A stretch of 21,345 nucleotides of DNA from WFQV01 sp964611145. Its GTDB lineage: Bacteria; Bacteroidota; Ignavibacteria; Ignavibacteriales; Melioribacteraceae. The DNA is taken from positions 1-21,345 of the forward strand of contig CAZSYM010000041.1 of the NCBI GenBank assembly GCA_964611145.1. The letters run 5' to 3'. The position numbers and the translations under genes were made by a program. Position 1 is the first letter of the stretch, and each line of letters opens with the position of its first letter. Shown in pieces: positions 1-6,980 of this stretch. Below the pieces are notes generated by a model that searched no databases, was not told the origin of the DNA, and worked only from the letters and a program-made list of their open reading frames with translations.

Positions 1-11
1 TAAAATTGCAT

Positions 12-42
12 CCGCCCCTTTCCGGGGCGGTTTTTCTTTTTT
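12..42 (+). terminator. Rho-independent terminator of an upstream gene
   Basis: A 7-bp G+C-only stem (CCGCCCC at 12-18 pairing with GGGGCGG at 24-30) with a 5-base loop is followed by a T-rich run. It must end transcription of a plus-strand gene lying left of the window; the TAA at 1-3 could be that gene's stop codon, which cannot be verified here. Confidence 0.85.
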
Positions 43-65
43 AATTTTAATATCGGAGAAAAGAA

Positions 66-719
66 ATGAAACGGGTTGGGAAATATTGGTGGATTTTTTT
101 CTTCCTGTTCGCTATTATCCTGAAAGCGCAAGATCATTCATCAGCAATAAAATTGGGATACTACGCGCCTCAAGTAACGGACGGCGGTTTTATTATTGGT
201 TATGAAGACATGCGCTCCATAGATCAATATCTTAGAATCGGTTGGAGCGTCGATTGGTTTCATAAACGATATGTCGACGAAAAATATGCAAACGAGTTAA
301 ACGAGAACTTTCCCGGGACGATAAACGGCGAATTAAACGAACTGCGGGCAACTACGAATCTACATGATATTCCTGCGCTTTTTAATATGACCTATCAATA
401 CCCACTTGAAGAAAAAATTTGGATTTACGGAGGGGGAAGTATTGGCGCTGAAATGCTTTTTATTTTTTATCGGGATTTTCAAAACCCCGAGGAAGACGAG
501 TTTAAGGCGGCGTTTGATTTTAGCTGGAGAATGACAATCGGAGTCGCCTTGCAAATTGGACCGCGCTCGGATTTGTTCGGAGAAATTTCCTACCATTCTT
601 CACGCCCCAGCTGGACTTACAGCGTCCAGGATACTCAAACTGGCCGTAAAAAAACTTTCGAACGTGTTTATGACATGAGTGGCTTTATCTTCAGAACAGG
701 AGTTAGATTTTACTATTGA
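66..719 (+). CDS. Predicted outer-membrane beta-barrel protein
   Basis: I do not recognise a named family. The 217-residue product opens with a signal peptide (basic start, hydrophobic run of about residues 8-19, likely cleavage after the Ala/Gln near residue 21). The rest alternates short polar and aromatic stretches typical of small barrel proteins: lines of Y, W and F separated by charged turns, and a glycine-rich strand around residues 118-128 (YGGGSIGAEM). The protein ends in an aromatic strand (RTGVRFYY), resembling the C-terminal signal recognised by the barrel assembly machinery. An AUCGGAGAA-like ribosome binding site precedes the ATG. It probably sits in the outer membrane; no substrate or role can be read from sequence. 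The small membrane protein gene just downstream is nearly contiguous and probably co-transcribed. Confidence 0.75.
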   Translation: MKRVGKYWWIFFFLFAIILKAQDHSSAIKLGYYAPQVTDGGFIIGYEDMRSIDQYLRIGWSVDWFHKRYVDEKYANELNENFPGTINGELNELRATTNLHDIPALFNMTYQYPLEEKIWIYGGGSIGAEMLFIFYRDFQNPEEDEFKAAFDFSWRMTIGVALQIGPRSDLFGEISYHSSRPSWTYSVQDTQTGRKKTFERVYDMSGFIFRTGVRFYY

Positions 720-721
720 GC

Positions 722-943
722 ATGAAAAAAATTATTCCTTATATTCGACTTGCTTTTGCAAACTTGATTTTGATTGTTTCTCTTGCCGTTTTCGATTTCC
801 TTCTGGGAAAAAGCGAAATATTTTCCCCGATTTATTTTTTCAAATTGGTGCTTGTTGCCGCGGCGTTTAATTATTTTGTCGCACGTAGATTCTTTAAGCG
901 GAGCAAAAATACCTATCGTTTAAATAGGAAAGTACCACGCTGA
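722..943 (+). CDS. Small hypothetical membrane protein
   Basis: A 73-residue product with two predicted membrane helices (about residues 7-27 and 36-55), a short loop between them, and a strongly basic C-terminal tail (RRFFKRSK and following). I chose the ATG at 722; a TTG two codons upstream overlaps the stop codon of the preceding gene and is less likely. No strong ribosome binding site lies close upstream, so translation is probably coupled to the barrel-protein gene, which ends 3 bases before. The positive tail would lie in the cytoplasm if both termini are inside. No family recognised; it could be an accessory of the barrel protein or unrelated. Confidence 0.55.
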   Translation: MKKIIPYIRLAFANLILIVSLAVFDFLLGKSEIFSPIYFFKLVLVAAAFNYFVARRFFKRSKNTYRLNRKVPR

Positions 944-995
944 AAAACTAAGAATAACTTCCCAATTTTCATTATTTTTAAAGTTATGTTTTTTG

Positions 996-1032
996 CGCCT
1001 TCAGGAAAGACGGGAAGGCGTTTTTACTTTTT
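996..1032 (+). terminator. Rho-independent terminator
   Basis: A 7-bp stem (CGCCTTC at 996-1002 with GAAGGCG at 1014-1020) with an 11-base loop is followed by TTTTTACTTTTT. It separates the two membrane-protein genes from the next operon, ending just upstream of the PLP-enzyme start region. Confidence 0.75.
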
Positions 1033-1056
1033 GAAACAAAAAGAATGGAGTTATCT

Positions 1057-2532
1057 ATGGAACAATGGAAATGGGAAATTGAAAACGAAGAATATTTGAA
1101 GAAAACAATTGAGAGAGCAAAGGAAAAAAATATTATTCTTCCGACTTTCGAGGAATTGAAGCATCCCGAAAAAATCTCACCGGAGATTGTTGAGGAGCTT
1201 AAAAATATTGGCTTTTGGGATGTACATCCGCGGAACCTCTTTAGAATCAATTGGAAAAACGATTATGAAGACGGAGGGATTGACGGCATAAATTATTTGG
1301 AAATTCCCAAAGAAATTACCGGTGTGAAAGCGCGAATTATCGGGCTCGTTGGGAAATTTTTCCCCACCGGAGCGCATAAGGTCGGCGCAACATACGGCTG
1401 CCTTGCTCCCTATTTGGTAACGGGACGCTTTAATCCCGAGTACCATAAAGCGGTCTGGCCTTCGACGGGTAATTATTGTCGCGGCGGAGCTTTTAACTCG
1501 GCACTTTTGAGTGTCCATGCAGTCGCAATTTTGCCTGAAGAAATGTCCCAAGAAAGATTCGATTGGCTAAGAGAAATCGGTGCGGAGGTCTATGCTACCC
1601 CCGGTTGTGAAAGCAATGTTAAGGAAATTTATGATAAGTGCCACGAATTGGAAGCGGAAAGCGACGAGTATTTGATATTCAATCAATTCGACCAGTTCGG
1701 GAATGCCGTATGGCATTATGAAATCACGGGTTATACGATTGAAGAATTGTTTAATCAGATAAAAGAAGGCAAGCAAAGAATGACTGCCTTTGTGAGCGCC
1801 ACCGGTTCCGCGGGAACTATAGCCGCCGGTGATTATTTGCGTAAGGTGAATCCCGAAATTAAGGTTCTTGCCTCGGAGGCTTTGCAATGCCCCACGCTTT
1901 TAATGAACGGCTTCGGTGGGCATAGAATCGAGGGAATAGGCGATAAACATGTTCCGTGGATACATAATGTTAAAAATACCGATGCAGTCACCGCTATTGA
2001 CGACGAGCAACCGTTAAGAATACTAAGACTTTTCAACGAGCCGGAAGGAAAATCTTTCTTGAAAAATCTGAAAGTGGACGAGGAGGTTATAGAAAAGTTG
2101 CCTTATCTCGGACTTTCCTCGATCAGCAATTTGATTAGCTCGATTAAACTCGCTAAGTATTACGAGCTGAATGAGAACGACATTATCTTTACTGTCTTCA
2201 CCGATTCCAAAGAAATGTATAATTCCCGCTTAAAAGAGATGAACGAGAATTGGGGAGCTTATTCCGAACGTCAAGCGGAATTGGATTGGAGCGTGATATT
2301 GAAAAATCAAGGAATAGATTATTTCAAGGAATTGACTTACTACGATAAGAAAACCATTCATAACCTGAAATACTTCACGTGGATTGAACAGCAAGGGAAA
2401 GAAGTGGATGAACTGAACGCACAATGGTATGATGAAAATTATTGGGAAGAGCGTTTTAATAGCGCTCGCGTCTGGGATAAATACATTAAGGAATTTAACG
2501 AAAAAGTAGGCTTGAAAACGTCGGATAAGTAA
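1057..2532 (+). CDS. Fold-type II PLP-dependent enzyme (TrpB/cysteine synthase-like), SsnA partner
   Basis: A 491-residue enzyme of the tryptophan-synthase-beta superfamily. The PLP lysine lies in FPTGAHKVGATYG (Lys108 counted from this start), the same TGAHK motif as in TrpB; the phosphate-binding loop is ATGSAGTIAAGDYL, closer to cysteine synthases; STGNYCRGGAFNSA is the substrate-side loop. About 150 residues after the core form a helical, Trp- and Tyr-rich extension that simple cysteine synthases (about 310 residues) lack. E. coli YgeX (diaminopropionate ammonia-lyase, about 400 residues) belongs to the same fold and also lies near ssnA, but motif detail differs, so I do not call this YgeX. 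Likely chemistry is beta-elimination or replacement on an amino acid; substrate unknown. I prefer the ATG at 1057 because GGAG lies 6 bases upstream; an in-frame ATG at 1045 lacks that spacing. The next gene starts one base after the stop codon, so the two form an operon. Confidence 0.8.
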   Translation: MEQWKWEIENEEYLKKTIERAKEKNIILPTFEELKHPEKISPEIVEELKNIGFWDVHPRNLFRINWKNDYEDGGIDGINYLEIPKEITGVKARIIGLVGKFFPTGAHKVGATYGCLAPYLVTGRFNPEYHKAVWPSTGNYCRGGAFNSALLSVHAVAILPEEMSQERFDWLREIGAEVYATPGCESNVKEIYDKCHELEAESDEYLIFNQFDQFGNAVWHYEITGYTIEELFNQIKEGKQRMTAFVSATGSAGTIAAGDYLRKVNPEIKVLASEALQCPTLLMNGFGGHRIEGIGDKHVPWIHNVKNTDAVTAIDDEQPLRILRLFNEPEGKSFLKNLKVDEEVIEKLPYLGLSSISNLISSIKLAKYYELNENDIIFTVFTDSKEMYNSRLKEMNENWGAYSERQAELDWSVILKNQGIDYFKELTYYDKKTIHNLKYFTWIEQQGKEVDELNAQWYDENYWEERFNSARVWDKYIKEFNEKVGLKTSDK

Positions 2533-2533
2533 A

Positions 2534-3874
2534 ATGAAAAACGGAAATTTCAAAATAACCAACGCGTGGATTTGCCAAATCAAAGGTGAAAAAGTAAAAC
2601 CGATTTTTGGTGATTTGCAAATAGCGAAAGGTAAAATCGAGAAAATCGAAAGGAAAAGATTTAACGATTTCGTTGCGGGAAAAATTTCAAAGGAAAAAGG
2701 CGCGTACGACGCTGAAGGCGCTGTTGTTACGATTCCCGCGGTGAATTTTCATGAACATTTTTATTCGCGTCTTGCAAAAGGTCTGAACGTAACAGGCTCT
2801 ACGGAAAACTTTTACGACATTCTGAAAAACCTTTGGTGGAAACTTGACCGCGCGCTAACGCTTGACGCCGTGAAGGCTTCCGCGCAAATGGGCGCGATAG
2901 AATCAGTGAAAAGCGGTGTAACGTATGTCTTTGATCATCACGCGTCGCCGAATGCAATTGACGGAAGCCTTGCTGTAATTGCCGACACGCTCGAAAATTT
3001 CGGCTTGCGCGGTGCAGTTTGTTTTGAAGGTTCGGACAGAAACGGGAAGGAAATTTCAGAAAAGAGTTTGTCGGAGAATGCGGAATTTGCCGCCGAGCGC
3101 GCGAACGCAAATGTTAAAGCCATGCTCGGACTTCACGCATCTTTTACCGTTGGCGACGAAACGCTTCGCAAGGCAAAGGAAATTCAAGACGAATATGGAC
3201 TCGGCGTGCATATTCATCTTTGTGAAGACGAACTTGACCGCACGATGAGCAAGGAAGTTGCAGGTGCGTATCCCGTAAAACGCTTGAAAAATTTCGGTTT
3301 GTTAAACGAGAAGGGAATACTCGCTCACGGCATTTATTTGACGAAACGAGAATACGACGCAATAGCCGAAAGTGGCGCCGCACTTGCGTTTAATCCCGAC
3401 TCGAATTTGAACAATTCCGTAGGGTTGCCCGATTACTTCAAACTAAATGAAAATATTCCGTTGTTAATGGGAACGGACGGCATGCACGCGAATCCCTTGC
3501 GTTCGTTTAAAAACGTCTTTTTGCTTATGCGCGCCGCGGGCTTTTCTTTCGAGGAAGCGTTTTATTTTGTAGATAAAATTTACTTCGACCAACTTGCGTT
3601 TGTGCGTCGATATTTCCCCGACTTCCCGTTGCTGGTAGCGGGCGACCGCGCGGATTTCGTGGTGTGGGATTACGTCCCGCCCACGCCGTTTAACGCGGAT
3701 AACTTCTTCGGACATTTTATTTACGGAATGATTGAACGCACGCCGAAAGCGGTCGTACAAGGCGGAAAATTTTTGCTGAAAGATAAAACCCTTGTAAACA
3801 TTGACGAAAACGAGATTAACAAAAATATTTTCAAGCAAGGGAAAAAACTTAAAAGAAGATTTGAAATAATTTAA
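2534..3874 (+). CDS. ssnA: SsnA-like amidohydrolase/aminohydrolase
   Basis: A 446-residue member of the amidohydrolase superfamily (chlorohydrolase/SsnA group, usually 440-450 residues). The expected metal-binding set is present: HxH at His73/His75 (NFHEHFYSRL), a His in GVHIHL (226-228), a His in LAHG (265) and the Asp of MGTDGM (Asp315). The N-terminal 65 residues and the C-terminus form the usual beta-sandwich around the TIM barrel. In E. coli, ssnA sits in the ygeW-to-ygfK cluster connected with purine and diaminopropionate breakdown; other clusters of this type have been linked to anaerobic purine use. Here only the preceding PLP-enzyme gene accompanies it. Predicted role: hydrolytic deamination or ring opening of a nitrogen compound in the cytoplasm. 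Substrate unassigned; a guanine-deaminase-like or other deaminase role cannot be excluded. Translation is probably coupled, as the start lies one base after the previous stop. Confidence 0.75.
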   Translation: MKNGNFKITNAWICQIKGEKVKPIFGDLQIAKGKIEKIERKRFNDFVAGKISKEKGAYDAEGAVVTIPAVNFHEHFYSRLAKGLNVTGSTENFYDILKNLWWKLDRALTLDAVKASAQMGAIESVKSGVTYVFDHHASPNAIDGSLAVIADTLENFGLRGAVCFEGSDRNGKEISEKSLSENAEFAAERANANVKAMLGLHASFTVGDETLRKAKEIQDEYGLGVHIHLCEDELDRTMSKEVAGAYPVKRLKNFGLLNEKGILAHGIYLTKREYDAIAESGAALAFNPDSNLNNSVGLPDYFKLNENIPLLMGTDGMHANPLRSFKNVFLLMRAAGFSFEEAFYFVDKIYFDQLAFVRRYFPDFPLLVAGDRADFVVWDYVPPTPFNADNFFGHFIYGMIERTPKAVVQGGKFLLKDKTLVNIDENEINKNIFKQGKKLKRRFEII

Positions 3875-4004
3875 AATGATTTTTTAATATGCAAGATGGG
3901 AAAATATAGAACCGTTTTTTAATTTTCATGAATGAGAAGACGTATTAAAATTTATCTTCCTTTGTTTGCTACTTAAAATAGGGAGATAAGAAATTGGAGT
4001 GTGT

Positions 4005-4817
4005 GTGAAGGCTTCTTTAATTATAGCGTTTTATAAAAAAATCGAGTATCTCCGTCTTGTTCTGGCAGGCGTTAAAATCCAAACCGAAAAATCGTTTGAG
4101 GTTGTTCTTGCCGATGATGGTACCGAACCGGAAATGTTCGATGAAATTCAGTCTCTTTTAAAACAACTTTCTGTTCCCGCTGTACATATTTGGCAGGAAG
4201 ATAAAGGTTTTAGAAAAAATAGGGTACTAAACAAAGCAGTAAAAAATTCTTCTGGAGAATATTTGATTTTTATTGATGGAGATTGCGTTCCACATTCTCA
4301 TTTTGTTGAAGAACATTTACGTTATGCAGAAAAAGGCACAGTACTTACAGGCAGGCGTGTAAACCTTTCGGAAAGGATAACTAAAAGGTTAACTCCGGAG
4401 AAAATAGAAAATCATTATTTAGAAAAAAATCCCCTAATGCTCATTGCTGATGGTGTTTTTGGAAAAACAACAGATGTGGAGAAGGGTTTTTATTTTCGCT
4501 CGAAATTTCTTAGAAAATTTATAAATAGAAAGAAAAGAGGGTTACTCGGATGTAATTTTTCCCTATATAAAGAAGATTTGTTGGAGATTAACGGGTTTGA
4601 CGAAAGATATGAAGCCCCCTCAATTGGGGAGGATAGTGACGTTCAGTTCCGTTTGGAACTTAAAGGTACTAAGATAAAATCCCTTAATAATATCGCAATT
4701 CAATATCATCTTTATCATAAACCTCTTTCCCGCACCCAAAGGAACATTCTCCTTTTTGAAAAGATCAAAACAGAAAAAAAAGCTAAGACCAATTTTGGGA
4801 TTAGGATAAAATATTAA
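4005..4817 (+). CDS. Family 2 glycosyltransferase
   Basis: A GT-A fold glycosyltransferase of about 270 residues. The N-terminal nucleotide-sugar part shows SLIIAFYK, then ADDGT (about residues 36-40) and the metal-binding DxD motif in FIDGDC (Asp91 and Asp93). The acceptor side shows GCNFSLYKEDLLEINGFDE and a GEDSD acidic motif, the usual pattern of enzymes that build lipopolysaccharide, capsule or exopolysaccharide at the inner face of the cytoplasmic membrane. There is no membrane segment. I chose the GTG at 4005 because GGAG ends 5 bases upstream; a GTG at 3999 would overlap that site. The gene stands alone: no other polysaccharide gene is nearby, it has gaps of about 130 and 107 bases on either side, and it is visibly richer in A+T than the SsnA gene before it, which hints at a separate origin. 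Donor and acceptor sugars cannot be told. Confidence 0.8.
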   Translation: MKASLIIAFYKKIEYLRLVLAGVKIQTEKSFEVVLADDGTEPEMFDEIQSLLKQLSVPAVHIWQEDKGFRKNRVLNKAVKNSSGEYLIFIDGDCVPHSHFVEEHLRYAEKGTVLTGRRVNLSERITKRLTPEKIENHYLEKNPLMLIADGVFGKTTDVEKGFYFRSKFLRKFINRKKRGLLGCNFSLYKEDLLEINGFDERYEAPSIGEDSDVQFRLELKGTKIKSLNNIAIQYHLYHKPLSRTQRNILLFEKIKTEKKAKTNFGIRIKY

Positions 4818-4852
4818 TTACCTTCTCAAAAACTTGTAATTCCCCTTTATAT

Positions 4853-4881
4853 TTGACATTTAAAAAATCTTACCTTAAATT
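4853..4881 (+). promoter_or_regulatory. Sigma70-like promoter for the Lrp-glnA operon
   Basis: A perfect TTGACA (4853-4858) lies 17 bases upstream of TAAATT (4876-4881; four of six matches to TATAAT). Transcription would start near 4888, giving a leader of about 36 bases before the GTG start of the regulator gene. It is the clearest promoter on the plus strand of the window. Confidence 0.6.
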
Positions 4882-4924
4882 TTGAGGTGTTTTTAGCCTT
4901 TTTGTTAAAAATTTTAGGTGAATA

Positions 4925-5371
4925 GTGTTAGATAACTTAGATTTTAAGATATTGGGTTTGCTTCAAAAAGACGCAAGAATAAAGTTGACCGATTTGGCAA
5001 AAAAGACCAATCTTTCCGTACCTTCTTTGACTGCTAGAATCCAAAAATTGGAAAGTAGTGGTGTAATAAAGGGATATTTTACAAAAATAGACCGGAAGCT
5101 CGTAGGATATGATATTATGGTGATTATTGATGTAATAATGGAATCGTCCAAAAATTATAAGTCTTTTATTTCGCATGTCGAAAAGACAAGTGAAATAATC
5201 GAATGCTATTCGATTCTTGGAGAAGCCTCGCATGTACTTAAAGCAGTAGTGAAGGATACTCGTTCGCTTGAGAAATTATTGAGCAAAATACAATCATGGC
5301 CGGGCGTAACAAGAACCATAACGCGCTATGTTCTTTCGGAGATAAAAGAAGAAAATAGTCTCACATTTTAA
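4925..5371 (+). CDS. Lrp/AsnC-family transcriptional regulator
   Basis: A 148-residue protein of standard length for the Lrp/AsnC family. The N-terminal winged helix-turn-helix spans about residues 4-50 (LDFKILGLLQKDAR, then LTDLAKKTNLSVPSLTARIQKL), and the C-terminal RAM ligand-binding and oligomerisation domain about residues 60-140 (an IECYSILGEASHVLKAV strand pair and a final ITRYVLSEIKEE). Such proteins bind DNA as dimers to octamers and respond to amino acids. The start is a GTG with AGGTG 4 bases upstream; no in-frame ATG gives a full-length helix-turn-helix. The stop codon lies 10 bases before glutamine synthetase, so the two are co-transcribed. I infer that it senses glutamine or another amino acid and controls its own operon, as members often regulate their neighbours; this is not shown by sequence. 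Confidence 0.88.
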   Translation: MLDNLDFKILGLLQKDARIKLTDLAKKTNLSVPSLTARIQKLESSGVIKGYFTKIDRKLVGYDIMVIIDVIMESSKNYKSFISHVEKTSEIIECYSILGEASHVLKAVVKDTRSLEKLLSKIQSWPGVTRTITRYVLSEIKEENSLTF

Positions 5372-5381
5372 GGAGTTAAAA

Positions 5382-6809
5382 ATGGGTTTTAAAAATTCCG
5401 TTCAAAAGGCATTAGATATTATCAAGAGTAATGAAATTGCTTTTGTTGACTTGAAATTTGCTGATTTATTGGGAACCTGGCAACATTTAACAATACCGGT
5501 AAGTGAAGTGAACGAAGAGATATTTACGACCGGTATTGGGTTCGACGGTTCTTCAATAAGGGCATGGAAGGGTATAGCGGAAAGTGATATGCTTGTTGTA
5601 CCTGACCCCGCTACTATATTTATTGAAAAATTTGCTGCTGTACCCACGGTGAGTTTTATTTGCAACGTTTTCGATCCTGTGACGAAACAACCATATACGA
5701 AATGCCCGCGGAATATTGCTGCTAAGGCAATTGATTATTTAAAGAAGACAGGAATTGGAGATACAGCATTTTTTGGCCCTGAGGCGGAGTTTTTTATTTT
5801 CGATTCCATTCGGTTTGATTCTTATTCACCAAATCAATCTTTTTTCTATCTGGATTCTACAGAAGCATATTGGAATACAGGAGCGGATTTCGAAGAGAAC
5901 AGGGGCTTTATTGCAGGGAACAACCGTGGTTATTTCCCCGCCGCTCCGACGGATACTTTGGCTGATATACGTAGCGAAATGGTATTGGCTATGCAAGAAG
6001 CAGGGATGAGAATCGAGGCGCAACATCACGAGGTGGCAAGTGCAGGGCAGGGGGAAATAGATTACCGTTTCGCTCCTTTGGTTACTTCGGCAGATTATTT
6101 GATGATACTTAAATATATAGTTAAGAACGTTGCACAAAAGCATGGAAAAACGGCTACCTTTATGCCAAAACCGATAGAAAACGAAAATGGTAATGGTATG
6201 CATATAAATGTTAGTGTGTGGAAAAAGAATAAGCCTGTTTTTGCTGGGAAGGAGTATGCAGGCTTGAGTGAAAATGCTCTTTATTTTATCGGAGGAATTC
6301 TGAAACATGCTCCTTCTTTAATGGCTTTTACGAATTCAACAACCAATTCGTATAAAAGACTTGTCCCTGGTTTCGAAGCTCCCGTTTATCTTGCCTATTC
6401 CCAAAGAAACAGAAGTGCAGCCATTCGGATACCAATGTACACCGATAATCCAAAGGCAAGGAGACTTGAAATTAGATTTCCTGACCCTGCGACTAATCCT
6501 TATTTAGGGTTTTCTGCTGTGCTGTTGGCTGGTATAGATGGAATTAAAAGAAAAATCGACCCGGGAAAACCAGTGGATAAAAACATTTTCGAGCTTTCAA
6601 AAAAAGAAGCGGCAAAAATCAAAACAACCCCGTCTTCTTTACAAGAGGCTCTTGACTCTCTTAAAAAAGACAATGCATATTTGCTTGAGAACGGTGTCTT
6701 TACGGAAGAGGTGCTTGAAACATGGATAGAATATAAGCTTGAACAGGAAATAAAACCGCTCGAGAGGAAACCACATCCCCATGAGTTTACCATGTATTAT
6801 AGTGTGTAA
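5382..6809 (+). CDS. glnA: Type I glutamine synthetase, adenylylation tyrosine replaced
   Basis: Full-length GlnA (475 residues) joining ammonia and glutamate with ATP in the cytoplasm. Active-site blocks are intact: FDGSSIRAWKG (54 onward), GPEAEFFIFD (132 onward), the KTATFMPKP loop, NGNGMHINVS, KRLVPGFEAP, YSQRNRSAAIRIP and RLEIRFPDPATNPY. The insertion around residues 143-170 and the C-terminal layout match the GSI-beta subclass (E. coli type). At the place where E. coli has NLYDLPPEE with the adenylylated Tyr397, this protein reads NIFELSKKE: the tyrosine is Phe403 (codon TTC at 6588-6590), so control by GlnE at this site is not possible. A good AAGGAG site lies just before the ATG, 10 bases after the Lrp/AsnC gene. 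Control is probably transcriptional through that neighbour and by feedback inhibition. A hairpin terminator follows immediately. Confidence 0.95.
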   Translation: MGFKNSVQKALDIIKSNEIAFVDLKFADLLGTWQHLTIPVSEVNEEIFTTGIGFDGSSIRAWKGIAESDMLVVPDPATIFIEKFAAVPTVSFICNVFDPVTKQPYTKCPRNIAAKAIDYLKKTGIGDTAFFGPEAEFFIFDSIRFDSYSPNQSFFYLDSTEAYWNTGADFEENRGFIAGNNRGYFPAAPTDTLADIRSEMVLAMQEAGMRIEAQHHEVASAGQGEIDYRFAPLVTSADYLMILKYIVKNVAQKHGKTATFMPKPIENENGNGMHINVSVWKKNKPVFAGKEYAGLSENALYFIGGILKHAPSLMAFTNSTTNSYKRLVPGFEAPVYLAYSQRNRSAAIRIPMYTDNPKARRLEIRFPDPATNPYLGFSAVLLAGIDGIKRKIDPGKPVDKNIFELSKKEAAKIKTTPSSLQEALDSLKKDNAYLLENGVFTEEVLETWIEYKLEQEIKPLERKPHPHEFTMYYSV

Positions 6810-6817
6810 AAAGTGAG

Positions 6818-6847
6818 AAGGGACGTATATTCGTCCCTTTCTCTTTT
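6818..6847 (+). terminator. Rho-independent terminator of the glnA operon
   Basis: An 8-bp stem (AAGGGACG at 6818-6825 with CGTCCCTT at 6832-6839) and a 6-base loop are followed by a T-rich stretch. It begins 8 bases after the glnA stop codon, so the Lrp-glnA transcript most likely ends here. Confidence 0.85.
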
Positions 6848-6921
6848 CCTCACGTTTTTTATCTCTTTCCTTGCCAAATGTTTAAGATGAAATCGGAACT
6901 TTTTTAGCCGGAGGGGGCAAA

Positions 6922-6972
6922 ATGAAAAAAAGTTTCATTAGTTTAACATTTGTAATTTTAAAAATAATGTAG
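6922..6972 (+). CDS. Possible 16-codon leader ORF before the NagB/PIG-L fusion
   Basis: In the 171-base gap after glnA, a strong purine-rich site (GGAGGGGG, 6910-6917) lies 4 bases before an ATG opening 16 codons that encode MKKSFISLTFVILKIM and end at TAG, 8 bases before the fusion gene's ATG. The peptide has a basic start and a hydrophobic run, like a truncated signal peptide. It could be a short leader peptide that sets translation of the next gene, the remnant of a lost exported-protein gene, or chance. No conserved family can be named for so short a product; the unusually good ribosome binding site is the main support. Confidence 0.3.
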   Translation: MKKSFISLTFVILKIM

Positions 6973-6980
6973 GTATTACA

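Noticed and set aside
1045..1056. ATG at 1045 as the start of the PLP enzyme
   Set aside because: The ATG overlaps the GGAG that is ideally spaced for the ATG at 1057, and the extra four residues add no family feature.
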